A stretch of DNA of 64,000 nucleotides from Variovorax davisae (GCF_030316845.1 NZ_JASZYS010000004.1:1-64000); one strand, 5' to 3'; shown: positions 23,851-33,577, numbered from the stretch's first letter. Notes: generated by a model from the sequence alone, not told the origin. Translations and numbers: made by a program.

Positions 23851-24621
23851 TCAGCGCGCGTGCGTCACGCCGCCATCCACCACCAGCGTCGACCCCATCA
23901 CATAGTCCCCGGCCCGCGAAGCCAGGTAGATCGCCGCCGCCGCCATGTCCTCGGGCTCGCCGATGCGGCCGGCCGGGATCCGCGCCTTGACCTCGTCGCC
24001 GTGGTCGCGCGCGTCCTTGTTCATGTCGGAGGCGAAGGCGCCCGGCGCGATCGCGCTGACCACGATGCGATCCTGCGCCAGGCGCAGCGCCATGCGGCGC
24101 GTGAGCTGGATCAGGCCGGCCTTGCTGGCGGCGTACGAATAGGTTTCCTGCGGATTGACCGAGATGCCGTCGATCGAGGCGATATTGATGACCTTGGCCA
24201 GGTGGTCGGTGGCCGCCTTCTTGAGCAGCGGCGTCAGGGCCTGGGTCAGGAAGAAGGGCGTCTTGAGGTTCAGGTCGACCACCTTGTCCCAGCCGCTTTC
24301 GGGGAACTCGGCGTAGGGCGCGCCCCAGGCCGCGCCGGCGTTGTTGACCAGGATGTCGAGCGCGCCCTCGTGCTTCGCGTAGGCCTCGACCAGCGCCTGC
24401 GCGCCCTGCAGTGTCGAGACGTCGGCCGGCAGCGAGACGCAGTGGCCGAAGGCCGACAGCTCCTTGGCGGTCTGGTCGCAGGCCGCGGCCTTGCGGGCCG
24501 AGATGTAGACCCGGGCGCCCTGGGCCAGGAAGCCCTCGGCGATCATCCGGCCGATGCCGCGCGAGCCGCCGGTGATGAGCGCGGTGCGGCCCTTGAGCGA
24601 GAAGAGTTGGGTGGTGTCCAT
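23851..24621 (-). CDS. Short-chain dehydrogenase/reductase
   Basis: 256-aa SDR. Cofactor motif TGGSRGIG (about 14-21), NNAGAAWG (about 91-98) and the catalytic Ser-Tyr-Lys set in ASIDGIS...YSYAASKAG. C-terminal GSTLVVDGGVTHAR is typical of the FabG/RhlG-like branch. Wording resembles RhlG-type beta-ketoacyl reductases (MDTTQLFSLKGRTALITGG), so it probably reduces a 3-keto acyl or sugar substrate. Start chosen at MDTTQLFS. It is convergent with the YgjP-like gene, with 13 bases between. Confidence 0.9.
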   Translation of the reverse strand: MDTTQLFSLKGRTALITGGSRGIGRMIAEGFLAQGARVYISARKAAACDQTAKELSAFGHCVSLPADVSTLQGAQALVEAYAKHEGALDILVNNAGAAWGAPYAEFPESGWDKVVDLNLKTPFFLTQALTPLLKKAATDHLAKVINIASIDGISVNPQETYSYAASKAGLIQLTRRMALRLAQDRIVVSAIAPGAFASDMNKDARDHGDEVKARIPAGRIGEPEDMAAAAIYLASRAGDYVMGSTLVVDGGVTHAR

Positions 24622-24718
24622 GCGGTGTGTCTCCTGGTGTTCGATGCGGGGGCCGGGCAATGCGGCTTCCGGGAGCTTAGTGCGGCCCGGCGTCCCGGGG
24701 CGTCACCTTGGTGCCAGC

Positions 24719-25618
24719 TCAGGCCGGCAGGGTCAGCGTGCGCAGGCTGGTGAAGCGCCGCTCGGCGCCGGTCACCGGGTCGACGAAGGAGATCTCGCGC
24801 GCCAGCAGTTGCAGCGGGTGGTCGAAATCGTCGCTGCCTTCGGGCAACAGCACCGGGTAGATCGCGTCGTTGCGGATCGGCATGCCGAGCGCCGCGCAGT
24901 GCACCCGCAGTTGGTGGCGGCGGCCGGTGAACGGCGACAGGCCGAGCCGCGCCCAGCCGCCGCGCGCCTCCAGCATCTCGAAGTGGGTCTCGGCATTGGG
25001 CTCGCCGGCGACCTCGGCCATGCGCATGAAATGCTGGTCGGGCGCGAGCCGGCTGTGGCGCACGGCGGGCAGTGCGCGCCCGGCCCGCCAGGGCACGATC
25101 GCCTCGTAGCGCTTGTGGACGGCGCGCTCGGCGAACAGCGCGCTGTACGGGCCGCGGCTCGCCGGCAGCACAGAGAACAGCACGATCCCCGCGGTCTCGC
25201 GGTCGATGCGGTGCAGCGGCGCCAGGTGCTCGAGGCCCAGGGCCCGCTTGAGCCGCACCAGCAGGCTCTGCTGCACGTACTTGCCGACCGGCGTGACCGG
25301 CAGGAAATGTGGCTTGTCGACCACCAGCAGGTGCGCATCCTGATGGATCACCTGCTCCTGGAACGGGATCACGGGCTCGGCCTCGAGCGCCCGGTAGTAG
25401 TAGACGCGCAGCCGCGGCTGGTAGGGCCGGGCGTGCGTCACGCGCTGGCCGTGCTCGTCGACCACGTCGCCGGCCTCGATGCGCGCCGCCCAGGTGGCGC
25501 GCGGGATGGCCGCGAAGCGCTGGACCAGGAACTCGGCGATGGTCGGCCAGTCGCCCACGGGCAGCGCCACGCAGCTCGGTCCCACGCCGTCGCGCACGGG
25601 GAGCGGCAGGGCTGCCAT
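24719..25618 (-). CDS. RluA-family pseudouridine synthase
   Basis: 299-aa pseudouridine synthase. The catalytic motif is HRIDRETAGIVLF (Asp near residue 140), preceded by DKPHFLPVTPVG and followed by RRHQLRVHCAALG (the R-x-H-Q-I-R-x-H element). An N-terminal S4-like region is short. Modifies an rRNA or tRNA uridine; the target site is not readable. Starts 1 base after the end of the LRR-kinase gene, in one co-directional unit. Confidence 0.92.
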   Translation of the reverse strand: MAALPLPVRDGVGPSCVALPVGDWPTIAEFLVQRFAAIPRATWAARIEAGDVVDEHGQRVTHARPYQPRLRVYYYRALEAEPVIPFQEQVIHQDAHLLVVDKPHFLPVTPVGKYVQQSLLVRLKRALGLEHLAPLHRIDRETAGIVLFSVLPASRGPYSALFAERAVHKRYEAIVPWRAGRALPAVRHSRLAPDQHFMRMAEVAGEPNAETHFEMLEARGGWARLGLSPFTGRRHQLRVHCAALGMPIRNDAIYPVLLPEGSDDFDHPLQLLAREISFVDPVTGAERRFTSLRTLTLPA

Positions 25619-25619
25619 C

Positions 25620-26936
25620 TCAGGCGCCCAGGGCGGCGGCGATCTCGTCGAACAGCGGGCGCTGGGCGGAGTCGTCGTCGAGGCAGCGTGCCTGGAGGCC
25701 GGCCAGCAGCGCCCGCGTGGCCGCATCGGGCGCTTCGCAGCGCTCGGCCAACTCCTCCAGCAGGCAGCCGAAGGCGCGCGCCTCGGTGCGCTGCAGCGCC
25801 TGCGACTGCGCCGCATCGTCGCGCGGCAGGAACGAGGCGGCGCCGAAATCGCCGAGCAGGGCGTCGCCGCGGCCGTTCCAGAGAATGTTGTGGCCGTAGA
25901 GATCGCCATGCAGGATGCCGCGCGCATGCAGCCGCGCGATCGCCGAGGCGATGCCGCGGGCCATGCGCAGGGCCGTCGGCGCCGACCAGCGGGCCTCGTC
26001 GCCATAGACGTCGCGGGTGCACGAGGCGAGGCTCGGCGGGCCGGCCAGGTTGCGGAAGCCCGGGTCGACCAGTTCGAGCACCAGGCCGGCGCTGGCCTCG
26101 GGATGGTGCGCGATCCGGCCCAGCACCGGGATCAGCCCCGGATGGGGCCCGGCCGCCAGGCAGGCCGCCATCTCGCTGTGCGGCCAGCCGTCGCTGGTCA
26201 CGGCGCCCTTGAACAGCTTCACCGCCACCGGCCGCAGGCGGCCGTCCGGCTGCCGCCAGTCGGCCTGGTGGATCACGCCGGAGGCGCCTTCGCCGAGCTT
26301 GTGCTTCAGCGCGAGCGACGACCAGTCGATGGCCTGGTTCGGCTGCGCATCCATCGCCATCGCCTCGGGCGCCTCGTCGAAGGGGTTGCCCGCGAAGGCC
26401 AGCCACGACAGCCGCGGCAGCGAGAGCAGCCAGCCCGGCAGTGCCTCGAAGCGGTTGGCCGACATGCGCACCAGTTCGAGCGCCCGGCAGTCCGCCATCG
26501 ATTCCGGCAGTGCCTTCAGGCGATTGCCGGCGAGCATGAGCTTTTGCAGCCGCGCGCGCTCGCCGAGTTCGGCCGGCAGGGCGTCGATCCGGTTGTCGGT
26601 GAGGATCAGCCAGCGCAACGAGGGCGGCAGCGCCGCCGCCGGCACCTTTTCGATCTGGTTGGCCTTGAAGGCCACCATCTCGAGCCGCGGGCATTGGCCG
26701 ACGGCTTCGGGCAGTTCGGTGAACTGGTTGTCGGAACAGAAGAGAACGCGCAGGCGGTGCAGCCGGTGCAGGTCGTGCGGCAGCGTGCGCAGCGCGTTGC
26801 CGGAGAGGTTGAGCACCTCGAGCGAATCCGCCAGCCCGAAGACCTCGGGCGGCAGCTCGGTGAGGCCGCCGCTGAGGTCGAGCCGCTGCGCTCCGGCCAT
26901 CTCGCCCGCGCGCAGCCGACCCAGCGCATCGCTCAT
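25620..26936 (-). CDS. Leucine-rich-repeat protein kinase, eukaryotic-like
   Basis: 438-aa fusion. Residues about 1-215 hold roughly eight leucine-rich repeats (units like LEVLNLSGNALRTLP, about 23 residues each). Residues about 225-435 form a protein-kinase-like domain: glycine loop LGEGASGV, Lys in PVAVKLFKG, catalytic loop HGDLYGHNILWN (HGD instead of HRD) and LGDFGAA (DFG). No membrane segment. Likely phosphorylates a partner recognised by the repeats. Overlaps the MBL gene start-to-stop by 4 bases and abuts the pseudouridine synthase gene, so it is transcribed with both. Confidence 0.9.
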   Translation of the reverse strand: MSDALGRLRAGEMAGAQRLDLSGGLTELPPEVFGLADSLEVLNLSGNALRTLPHDLHRLHRLRVLFCSDNQFTELPEAVGQCPRLEMVAFKANQIEKVPAAALPPSLRWLILTDNRIDALPAELGERARLQKLMLAGNRLKALPESMADCRALELVRMSANRFEALPGWLLSLPRLSWLAFAGNPFDEAPEAMAMDAQPNQAIDWSSLALKHKLGEGASGVIHQADWRQPDGRLRPVAVKLFKGAVTSDGWPHSEMAACLAAGPHPGLIPVLGRIAHHPEASAGLVLELVDPGFRNLAGPPSLASCTRDVYGDEARWSAPTALRMARGIASAIARLHARGILHGDLYGHNILWNGRGDALLGDFGAASFLPRDDAAQSQALQRTEARAFGCLLEELAERCEAPDAATRALLAGLQARCLDDDSAQRPLFDEIAAALGA

Positions 26937-27994
26937 GCCAGCGCGCCGAACCGGTAGATGCCGTCGTCGCCGAGCCGGCGTCGCAGCTGGCCCGAGAACC
27001 ACAGGAGGTGCAGGTGGGCCACGGTCTCGCCCATCGCGAAGGTCATCTGGTGCAGGTCGAGCTGCCGCTTGAACAGGATCGGCAGGCCTTCGGCGGCGCT
27101 GTGCGGGCGGGCCAGGCAGGCTTCCAGCAATTCGGCCAGGCGGTCGCGGTGGTGCTCCTGCAGCTGCTCGACGCGGCGATGGATGCCGGTGAAGGGCTTG
27201 CCGTGCGACGGCAGGCCCAGGGTGTCGACCGGCAGCGACTTGAAGCGCTCGATGCTGTCGAGGAACAGCCGCAATGCGTTCGCCTCGGGCTCGCCCGCGT
27301 GCACGCTCACGTTGGTCGAGATGCGCGGCAGCATCATGTCGCCGCCCAGCAGCACCTTGAGTTCTTCGCAATAGAGCGCGATGTGCTCTGGCGCATGGCC
27401 GTAGCCGCTGATGCAGCGCCAGGCACGGCCGCCGATCATGACGTCGTCGCCGTCGAGCATGCGCACGAAGCTCGCCGGCACCGAGGGCACCATGTTGGCG
27501 TAGTAGCTGGTGCGGGCGCGGATCTTGGCGACCGCCTCGGGGTCGGTCAGGCCGTGCGAGGCGAAGAAGTCGGCCGCCGCGTCGCCGCCGGCCAGCGTGT
27601 CGCCGGCGGTGGTGAGCACGCGCGCCACGTGGTAGTCGGTCGAGCTGATCCACAGCGGCGCCTTCCAGCGCTCGCACAGCCAGTGCGCCAGGCCGATGTG
27701 GTCGGGGTGCATGTGGGTCACGATGACACGCAGGATCGGCAGCCCCTGGAGCTGGGTCTCGAAGATCTGCTCCCACTGGGCGCGGGCCGCGTCATGCGAG
27801 ATGCAGCAGTCGACCACGCTCCAGCCTTCGACGCCGTCAATGCTGTCGCGCAGCAGCCAGAGGTTGATGTGGTCGAGCGCGAAGGGCAGCGCCATGCGGA
27901 TCCAGCGAATGCCGGGCGCCACGTCGACCGCCTGGCCGGGGGCCGGCAGGGTGTCGCCGAGGGGGTAATGGAGTTCGCGTTCGAGAAGGTTCAT
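26933..27994 (-). CDS. MBL-fold metallo-hydrolase
   Basis: 353-aa metallo-beta-lactamase-fold hydrolase. Zinc motif THMHPDHIGLA (H-x-H-x-D-H, about 92-97), His in SGYGHAPEHIALY, Asp in LLGGDMML and His in LPSHGKPF. A C-terminal helical domain (about 275-353) is typical of LACTB2-like members. The gene is divergent from a LiuR-like MerR regulator, with a perfect operator-like inverted repeat 8 bases upstream of its start codon. Hydrolysis of a CoA thioester or lactone would fit the regulator; substrate unknown. Confidence 0.9.
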   Translation of the reverse strand: MNLLERELHYPLGDTLPAPGQAVDVAPGIRWIRMALPFALDHINLWLLRDSIDGVEGWSVVDCCISHDAARAQWEQIFETQLQGLPILRVIVTHMHPDHIGLAHWLCERWKAPLWISSTDYHVARVLTTAGDTLAGGDAAADFFASHGLTDPEAVAKIRARTSYYANMVPSVPASFVRMLDGDDVMIGGRAWRCISGYGHAPEHIALYCEELKVLLGGDMMLPRISTNVSVHAGEPEANALRLFLDSIERFKSLPVDTLGLPSHGKPFTGIHRRVEQLQEHHRDRLAELLEACLARPHSAAEGLPILFKRQLDLHQMTFAMGETVAHLHLLWFSGQLRRRLGDDGIYRFGALA

Positions 27995-28001
27995 GTACGA
28001 T

Positions 28002-28021
28002 TGACGTTAACGTAAACGTCA
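28002..28021. promoter_or_regulatory. LiuR-type operator between MBL hydrolase and MerR gene
   Basis: TGACGTT (28002-28008) and AACGTCA (28015-28021) are a perfect 7-bp inverted repeat around AACGTA. It lies in the short divergent region. The ACGTTAACGTAAACGT-type sequence resembles the boxes described for LiuR-like MerR regulators, as I recall them. Likely bound by the product of the gene at 28092. Confidence 0.72.
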
Positions 28022-28091
28022 TGGCTTTGAGCCCACATTGTAGGCAGTGCCGCCCGAACTTGCTGTCGCCCACGCTCCGACCCATTTTTTC

Positions 28092-28487
28092 ATGCCTTCG
28101 CAGACCTTCACCATCGGCGAGCTCGCCAAGGAGTTCGATCTCACCACCCGGGCGATCCGCTTCTACGAGGACATCGGCCTGCTGGCGCCGCGCCGGGCCG
28201 GGCTGCAGCGAATCTACACCTCCCGCGACCGGGCCCGGCTGACGCTGACCTTGCGCGCCAAGCGGCTCGGCCTGAAGCTGACCGAGGCGCGCGAGATACT
28301 CGACATGTACGACAGTCCGCGCGACACCGCCGTGCAGCTGGAGCGCTTCCTGGGCGTGCTCGGCGCCCACCGCGAACAGCTCGAAGCGCAGCTGGCCGAA
28401 CTGCAAGCCAACCTGGACGAGGTCCGGGCGCAGGAAAAACAGGCCCGGGCGGCGCTGGCGCGCGCGTCGAAGCCGAAAGCGCGCTGA
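28092..28487 (+). CDS. liuR: MerR family regulator, LiuR-like
   Basis: 131-aa regulator. The N-terminal MerR winged helix-turn-helix (FTIGELAKEFDLTTRAIRF, then GLQRIYTSRDRARL) is followed by a helical dimerisation region with a long coiled coil (about 75-125, REQLEAQLAELQANLDEV). No metal-binding Cys pairs. The DNA-binding half is very like LiuR, which controls leucine/isovalerate and short branched fatty-acid catabolism in proteobacteria. The start at 28092 gives MPSQTFTIGEL; an upstream in-frame ATG is less likely. The window's own liu genes are 19 kb away and show no obvious copy of the same box. Confidence 0.85.
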   Translation: MPSQTFTIGELAKEFDLTTRAIRFYEDIGLLAPRRAGLQRIYTSRDRARLTLTLRAKRLGLKLTEAREILDMYDSPRDTAVQLERFLGVLGAHREQLEAQLAELQANLDEVRAQEKQARAALARASKPKAR

Positions 28488-28527
28488 GCCCGGCCGGCGC
28501 ATCCCCCCAACTCTTTCATCACGAAAA

Positions 28528-29235
28528 ATGACCATCGAAAACAAGCCCGACTCCCTCGAGGACCTGTTCGCTCACAACCGCGCCTGGTCGTCGCGCATGG
28601 AGCGCGATCGGCCCGGTTTCTTCACCAGCCTGGTGAAGCAGCAGACCCCCAAGTACATGTGGATCGGCTGCTCCGACAGCCGGGTGCCCGCCAACCAGAT
28701 CACCGGCCTCGAGCCGGGCGAGGTGTTCGTGCACCGCAACGTCGCCAACATCGTGGTGCACTCCGACCTCAACGCGCTGTCGGCGATCCAGTTCGCGGTC
28801 GAGCGGCTCAAGGTCCAGCACATCATGGTGGTCGGCCACTACGGCTGCTCCGGCGTCCAGGCCGCGCTCGAAGGCGCGCGCATCGGCATCGCCGACAACT
28901 GGCTGCGCCACATCCAGGACGTGCGCGACCGCCACCACGTGATGCTCGACAGCCTGCCCGAGGCCGCGCGCGCCAACGCGCTGTGCGAGCTGAACGTGGC
29001 GGAGCAGGTGGTCAACGTGGCCGTCAGCACCGTGATGCAGGATGCCTGGAGCCGCAACCAGTCGGTCACGATCCACGGCTGGGCCTTCGGCGTGCACGAC
29101 GGCCTCATCCAGGACCTGGAGCTGACCGTGGACGGCACCAAGCCGATGGAGAACCAGTACCGCGCCGCCGTCCAGCGCATCCGCTACAAGTGGAGCAAGC
29201 CGGCGGACACGGGCACCTCCGAATACATCAAGTAG
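28528..29235 (+). CDS. can: Beta-class carbonic anhydrase
   Basis: 235-aa zinc enzyme interconverting CO2 and bicarbonate. Zinc ligands sit in [15 protein letters not shown] (Cys and Asp, about 49-53) and [11 protein letters not shown] (His and Cys, about 107-110). Length and wording match the Can/CynT type. It follows the MerR gene by 40 bases and precedes aceK by 14. Confidence 0.96.
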   Translation: MTIENKPDSLEDLFAHNRAWSSRMERDRPGFFTSLVKQQTPKYMWIGCSDSRVPANQITGLEPGEVFVHRNVANIVVHSDLNALSAIQFAVERLKVQHIMVVGHYGCSGVQAALEGARIGIADNWLRHIQDVRDRHHVMLDSLPEAARANALCELNVAEQVVNVAVSTVMQDAWSRNQSVTIHGWAFGVHDGLIQDLELTVDGTKPMENQYRAAVQRIRYKWSKPADTGTSEYIK

Positions 29236-29249
29236 CCCGGCATCGGCCC

Positions 29250-31061
29250 ATGTTCCCGCAGCGCCTCGATTCGCCGCTCGCCTATGACATCGCGCGGGCG
29301 ATGCGCGACGGCTTCGATCGGCACTATCGGCTGTTCCGCGCCGAGTCGGCGCGCGCCAAGCACCGCTTCGAGACCGCCGACTGGCATGGCCAGCAGCGGG
29401 CCCAGCGCGAGCGCATCGAGTTCTACGACCTGCGGGTGGGCGAGGCGGTGGCCCGCCTCGAGAAGGAGTTCAAGGCCGGCGAGCAGCCGATGGAGGTCTG
29501 GCACCAGGTCAAGCTGCACTTCATCGGCCTCTTGGTCGACCACCACCAGCCGGAGCTGGCCGAGAGCTTCTTCAATTCGGTCACGACCAAGATCCTGCAC
29601 CGGGCCTACTTCCAGAACGATTTCATCTTCGTGCGGCCGGCGATCAGCACCGAGTACATCGAGCCGCGCGATGCGCCGACCTACCGCGCCTACTACCCCG
29701 AACGCGAGACGCTGGCCGACACGGTCGAGCGGATGCTCGAGGACTACGCGCTGCAAGGGCGCTTTGCCGACCGGCGCCGCGACGCCGAGCGCGTGGCGGT
29801 GGCGATCCTCGGGCGCTTCCACCAGGTCAAGCTGCGCGCCAATTTCCAGCTGCAGGTGCTGTCGGGGCTGTTCTATCGCAACAAGGGCGCCTACGTGGTC
29901 GGCAAGATCAACAACGGCTTCATCGAGATGCCGTTCGCGCTGCCGATCCTGCACGACGCCGAGGGCCGGTTCTATGTCGACGCGGCGCTGTTCGGCGAGG
30001 AAGACCTGCAGATGCTGTTCAGCTTCGCGCGGGCCTACTTCATGGTCGACATGGAGGTGCCCTCGGCCTACGTGCAGTTCCTGCGTTCGCTGATGCCGCG
30101 CAAGCCGCGCGCCGAGATCTACAACGCGCTCGGCCTGGCCAAGCAGGGCAAGACGCTGTTCTATCGCGACTTTCTCTACCACCTGAATTATTCCAGCGAC
30201 CGGTTCCGCATCGCGCCGGGCATCAAGGGCATGGTGATGCTGGTGTTCGACCTGCCCTCGTTCCCGTACGTGTTCAAGGTCATCAAGGACTTCTACCCGC
30301 CGCAGAAGGACACCACGCGCGAGCAGATCAAGCGCAAGTACCTGCTCGTGAAGCAGCACGACCGCGTGGGGCGGATGGCCGACACCCTGGAGTACAGCGA
30401 CGTCGGCTTTCCGCTCGACCGCTTCGAGCCCGAGCTGATCGAGGAGATCCGCAAGTTCGCGCCGAGCCAGCTCGAGATCGGCGACCGCGACGGCAACGGG
30501 GAGATGGAGGTGGTGGTCAAGCACGTCTACATCGAGCGCCGCATGATCCCGTTGAACCTCTTCCTGCAGGAGTCCTTCGACCTGCTGGCGCAGCCCGAGC
30601 ACGCCAGGCGCGCGAGCAAGCAACTGGAGCACGCGGTGATCGAGTACGGCAATGCGATCAAGGACATGGTGGCGGCCAACATCTTCCCGGGCGACATGCT
30701 GTTCAAGAACTTCGGCGTCACGCGCGGCGGCAAGGTGGTGTTCTACGACTATGACGAGATCGAATACCTCACCGACTGCAACTTCCGCAAGGTGCCGGCG
30801 CCGCGCAACGAGGAGGACGAGATGAGCGGCGAGGTCTGGTACTCCGTCGGCCCGAAGGATGTGTTCCCCGAGACTTTCGAGCCCTTCCTGCTCGGCAACC
30901 CGGCGGTGCGCGAGGCCTTCATGGCCCACCATGCGGACCTGCTCGACGCCGCCTTCTGGCAGAGCCACAAGCAGCGCATCCAGGCCGGGCAGATGCTGGA
31001 TGTCTTTCCCTACGACGAGTCGCTGCGCTTCAAGCACGGCAGCGCCACCCCCTATTTCTGA
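29250..31061 (+). CDS. aceK: Isocitrate dehydrogenase kinase/phosphatase
   Basis: 603-aa AceK, which switches isocitrate dehydrogenase on and off and so steers carbon between the TCA cycle and the glyoxylate bypass. Conserved wording includes [37 protein letters not shown] (catalytic lysine region), [13 protein letters not shown], and the kinase-type [20 protein letters not shown] (DFG-like Asp) near 490. The ATG at 29250 gives the usual [15 protein letters not shown] start. Separate from aceA/aceB in this window; sits with carbonic anhydrase. Confidence 0.97.
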   Translation: MFPQRLDSPLAYDIARAMRDGFDRHYRLFRAESARAKHRFETADWHGQQRAQRERIEFYDLRVGEAVARLEKEFKAGEQPMEVWHQVKLHFIGLLVDHHQPELAESFFNSVTTKILHRAYFQNDFIFVRPAISTEYIEPRDAPTYRAYYPERETLADTVERMLEDYALQGRFADRRRDAERVAVAILGRFHQVKLRANFQLQVLSGLFYRNKGAYVVGKINNGFIEMPFALPILHDAEGRFYVDAALFGEEDLQMLFSFARAYFMVDMEVPSAYVQFLRSLMPRKPRAEIYNALGLAKQGKTLFYRDFLYHLNYSSDRFRIAPGIKGMVMLVFDLPSFPYVFKVIKDFYPPQKDTTREQIKRKYLLVKQHDRVGRMADTLEYSDVGFPLDRFEPELIEEIRKFAPSQLEIGDRDGNGEMEVVVKHVYIERRMIPLNLFLQESFDLLAQPEHARRASKQLEHAVIEYGNAIKDMVAANIFPGDMLFKNFGVTRGGKVVFYDYDEIEYLTDCNFRKVPAPRNEEDEMSGEVWYSVGPKDVFPETFEPFLLGNPAVREAFMAHHADLLDAAFWQSHKQRIQAGQMLDVFPYDESLRFKHGSATPYF

Positions 31062-31094
31062 TTTCCGACTGACAACCACTGAAGGAGCAAATCC

Positions 31095-32279
31095 ATGAGC
31101 GAATCGATCGTGATCGTCGGCGCCGCCCGCACCCCGATGGGCGGCTTCCAGGGCGACTTCTCTTCCCTCTCGGCGCATGACCTGGGCGGCGTCGCCATCA
31201 AGGCGGCGGTCGAGCGCGCCGGCATTCCGGCCGACAGCGTCGGCGAGGTGCTGTTCGGCAACTGCCTGATGGCCGGCCAGGGCCAGGCGCCGGCGCGCCA
31301 GGCGGCCTACAAGGGCGGCCTGCCCGACAGCGCGGGCGCGGTCACGCTCAGCAAGATGTGCGGCTCGGCCATGAAGGCCGCGATGCTGGCGCACGACATG
31401 CTGCTGGCGGGCACGCACGAGGTGATGGTGGCCGGCGGCATGGAGAGCATGACCAACGCGCCCTACCTGATGCTCAAGGGCCGCGGCGGCTACCGCATGG
31501 GCCACGACCGCATCTTCGACCACATGATGCTCGACGGCCTCGAAGACGCCTACCAGCCGGGCCGCTCGATGGGCACCTTCGGCGAGGACTGCGCGGCCAA
31601 GTACAAGTTCACGCGCGAGCAGCAGGACGCCTTCGCGATCGCCAGCGTCGAGCGCGCCAAGGCGGCGACGACGTCGGGTGCCTTCAAGGCCGAGATCGCC
31701 GCGGTCACCGTCAAGGGCCGCGGCGGCGACACCGTGATCGAGATCGACGAAGGCCCGGGCAAGGTCAAGCTCGACAAGATCCCGACGCTCAAGCCGGCCT
31801 TCAAAAAGGACGGCGGCACCATCACCGCGGCGTCGAGCTCGTCGATCAACGACGGCGCCGCGGCGCTGGTGATGATGACCGGCAGCGGCGCGGCGAAGAA
31901 CGGCGCCAGGCCGATCGCCCGCATCGTCGCCCACGCCACCCATGCGCAGCAGCCCGAGTGGTTCTCCACCGCCCCGGTCGGCGCGGTCGCCAAGCTGTTC
32001 AAGAAGACCGGCTGGAGCGTCAAGGACGTCGACCTCTGGGAGGTCAACGAGGCCTTCGCGGTGGTGCCGATGGCGCTGATGCACGAGCTGGGCGTGTCGC
32101 ACGACATCGTCAACGTCCATGGCGGCGCCTGCGCGCTGGGGCACCCGATCGGCGCCAGCGGCGCGCGCATCATGGTGACGCTGATCCACGCCCTGCAGCA
32201 GCGCGGCAAGAAGCGCGGCGTCGCCACGCTGTGCATCGGCGGCGGCGAAGGCACCGCGGTGGCGATCGAGCTGGTCTGA
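31095..32279 (+). CDS. Acetyl-CoA C-acetyltransferase (thiolase)
   Basis: 394-aa type II thiolase. The nucleophilic Cys is in LSKMCGSAMKA (about 89-92), the active-site His in GGACALGHPIGASGARI (about 345-361) and the proton-relay Cys in LCIGGGEGTA (about 378-387). Condenses two acetyl-CoA or cleaves acetoacetyl-CoA or longer 3-ketoacyl-CoA. A GGAG Shine-Dalgarno precedes the start. It can supply or remove acetoacetyl-CoA, the product of HMG-CoA lyase plus activation in leucine catabolism, but it is not in that operon. Confidence 0.95.
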   Translation: MSESIVIVGAARTPMGGFQGDFSSLSAHDLGGVAIKAAVERAGIPADSVGEVLFGNCLMAGQGQAPARQAAYKGGLPDSAGAVTLSKMCGSAMKAAMLAHDMLLAGTHEVMVAGGMESMTNAPYLMLKGRGGYRMGHDRIFDHMMLDGLEDAYQPGRSMGTFGEDCAAKYKFTREQQDAFAIASVERAKAATTSGAFKAEIAAVTVKGRGGDTVIEIDEGPGKVKLDKIPTLKPAFKKDGGTITAASSSSINDGAAALVMMTGSGAAKNGARPIARIVAHATHAQQPEWFSTAPVGAVAKLFKKTGWSVKDVDLWEVNEAFAVVPMALMHELGVSHDIVNVHGGACALGHPIGASGARIMVTLIHALQQRGKKRGVATLCIGGGEGTAVAIELV

Positions 32280-32325
32280 GCCGCTGCCTAGAATCGTTTT
32301 TTCATTCCCTTCGGAGTTCTTGTTG

Positions 32326-33573
32326 ATGCCTTCGGTTTTTTCCCGCAGCGCGCTGGCCGCGCTGCTCGCCACCGCCTTCGTCGCCCCCGCCGCCTGGAGC
32401 CAGACCCGCGACCAGGCCCTGTTCGCTGCCGCCACGGCCGAGAAGCCGGCCGTCATCAAGACGCTCGAGACCTTGGTCAACATCGAGACCGGCACCGGTG
32501 ACGGCGACGGCATCGGCGCGGCCGGCAGCTACCTCGAGTCCGAGCTCAAGGCGCTCGGATTCACGGTCACGCGCAGCAAGTCGGCCGGCATCGTGGTCGG
32601 CGACAACATCGTCGGCAAGCTCAAGGGCAAGGGCGGCAAGAACCTGCTGCTGCTCTCGCACATGGACACGGTCTACCTCAAGGGCATCCTGGCCAAGGCG
32701 CCGTTCAAGGTCGAGGGCGACCGCGCCTACGGCCCCGGCATCGCCGACGACAAGGGCGGCAACGCGGTCATCGTGCACACGCTCAAGCTGCTCAAGGACC
32801 GCGGCTTCAAGGACTTCGGCACGATCACGGTGCTGTTCAACACCGACGAGGAAAAGGGTTCCTTCGGCTCGCGCGACCTGATCCAGGAAGAGGCGGCCAA
32901 GGCCGACTACGTGCTGTCGTTCGAGCCCACCGGCGCCGGCAAGGAAGACCTTTCGCTCGGCACCTCGGGCATTGCCTATGTCCAGGTCAACATCACGGGC
33001 AAGGCCGCGCATGCCGGCGCCGCGCCCGAGCTCGGTGTCAATTCGCTGGTCGAGGCCTCCGACCTGGTGCTGCGCACCATGGACATCGACGACAAGGCGA
33101 AGGGCCTGCGCTTCAACTGGACCATCGGCAAGGCCGGCGCGGTGTCCAACATCATCCCGGCCAGCGCGACGCTGAATGCCGACGTGCGCTACGCCCGGAA
33201 CGAAGACTTCGACGCCGCGATGAAGACGCTCGAGCACAAGGCGCAGCAGAAGAAGCTGCCCGAGGCCGAGGTCAAGGTGCTGGTCACGCGCGGGCGCCCG
33301 GCCTTCAATGCGGGCGAGGGCGGCCGCAAGCTGGTCGACAAGGCCGTGGCCTACTACAAGGAAGCCGGCGGCGAACTCGGCATCGTCGAGCGCACGGGCG
33401 GCGGCACAGACGCCGCCTATGCCGCGCTGGCCGGCAAGCCGGTCATCGAGAGCCTGGGCCTGCCCGGCTTCGGCTACCACAGCGACAAGGCCGAGTACGT
33501 GGACACCAGCGCGATCCCGCGCCGGCTGTACCTGGCCAGCAAGCTGATCATGGACCTGGGCCAGGGCAAGTAG
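32326..33573 (+). CDS. M20-family peptidase, glutamate carboxypeptidase-like, secreted
   Basis: 415-aa zinc exopeptidase with a Sec signal peptide (residues 1-24, cut after AWS). Metal motifs: LLLSHMDTVY (His, Asp), YGPGIADDKGGNAV (bridging Asp), NTDEEKGSFGS (Glu pair), and the late HSDKAEYVD. The dimerisation lid domain lies at about 220-330. Closest in wording to carboxypeptidase G2 (glutamate carboxypeptidase). ATG at 32326 preferred over two upstream TTG codons because of the GGAG 10 bases before. Confidence 0.92.
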   Translation: MPSVFSRSALAALLATAFVAPAAWSQTRDQALFAAATAEKPAVIKTLETLVNIETGTGDGDGIGAAGSYLESELKALGFTVTRSKSAGIVVGDNIVGKLKGKGGKNLLLLSHMDTVYLKGILAKAPFKVEGDRAYGPGIADDKGGNAVIVHTLKLLKDRGFKDFGTITVLFNTDEEKGSFGSRDLIQEEAAKADYVLSFEPTGAGKEDLSLGTSGIAYVQVNITGKAAHAGAAPELGVNSLVEASDLVLRTMDIDDKAKGLRFNWTIGKAGAVSNIIPASATLNADVRYARNEDFDAAMKTLEHKAQQKKLPEAEVKVLVTRGRPAFNAGEGGRKLVDKAVAYYKEAGGELGIVERTGGGTDAAYAALAGKPVIESLGLPGFGYHSDKAEYVDTSAIPRRLYLASKLIMDLGQGK

Positions 33574-33577
33574 GCCC

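Noticed and set aside
29184..32513. A 1109-codon open frame opposite aceK and the thiolase gene
   Set aside because: Antisense shadow of two well-supported genes; low-complexity Val/Ala/Arg/His composition without domain or ribosome-binding site.
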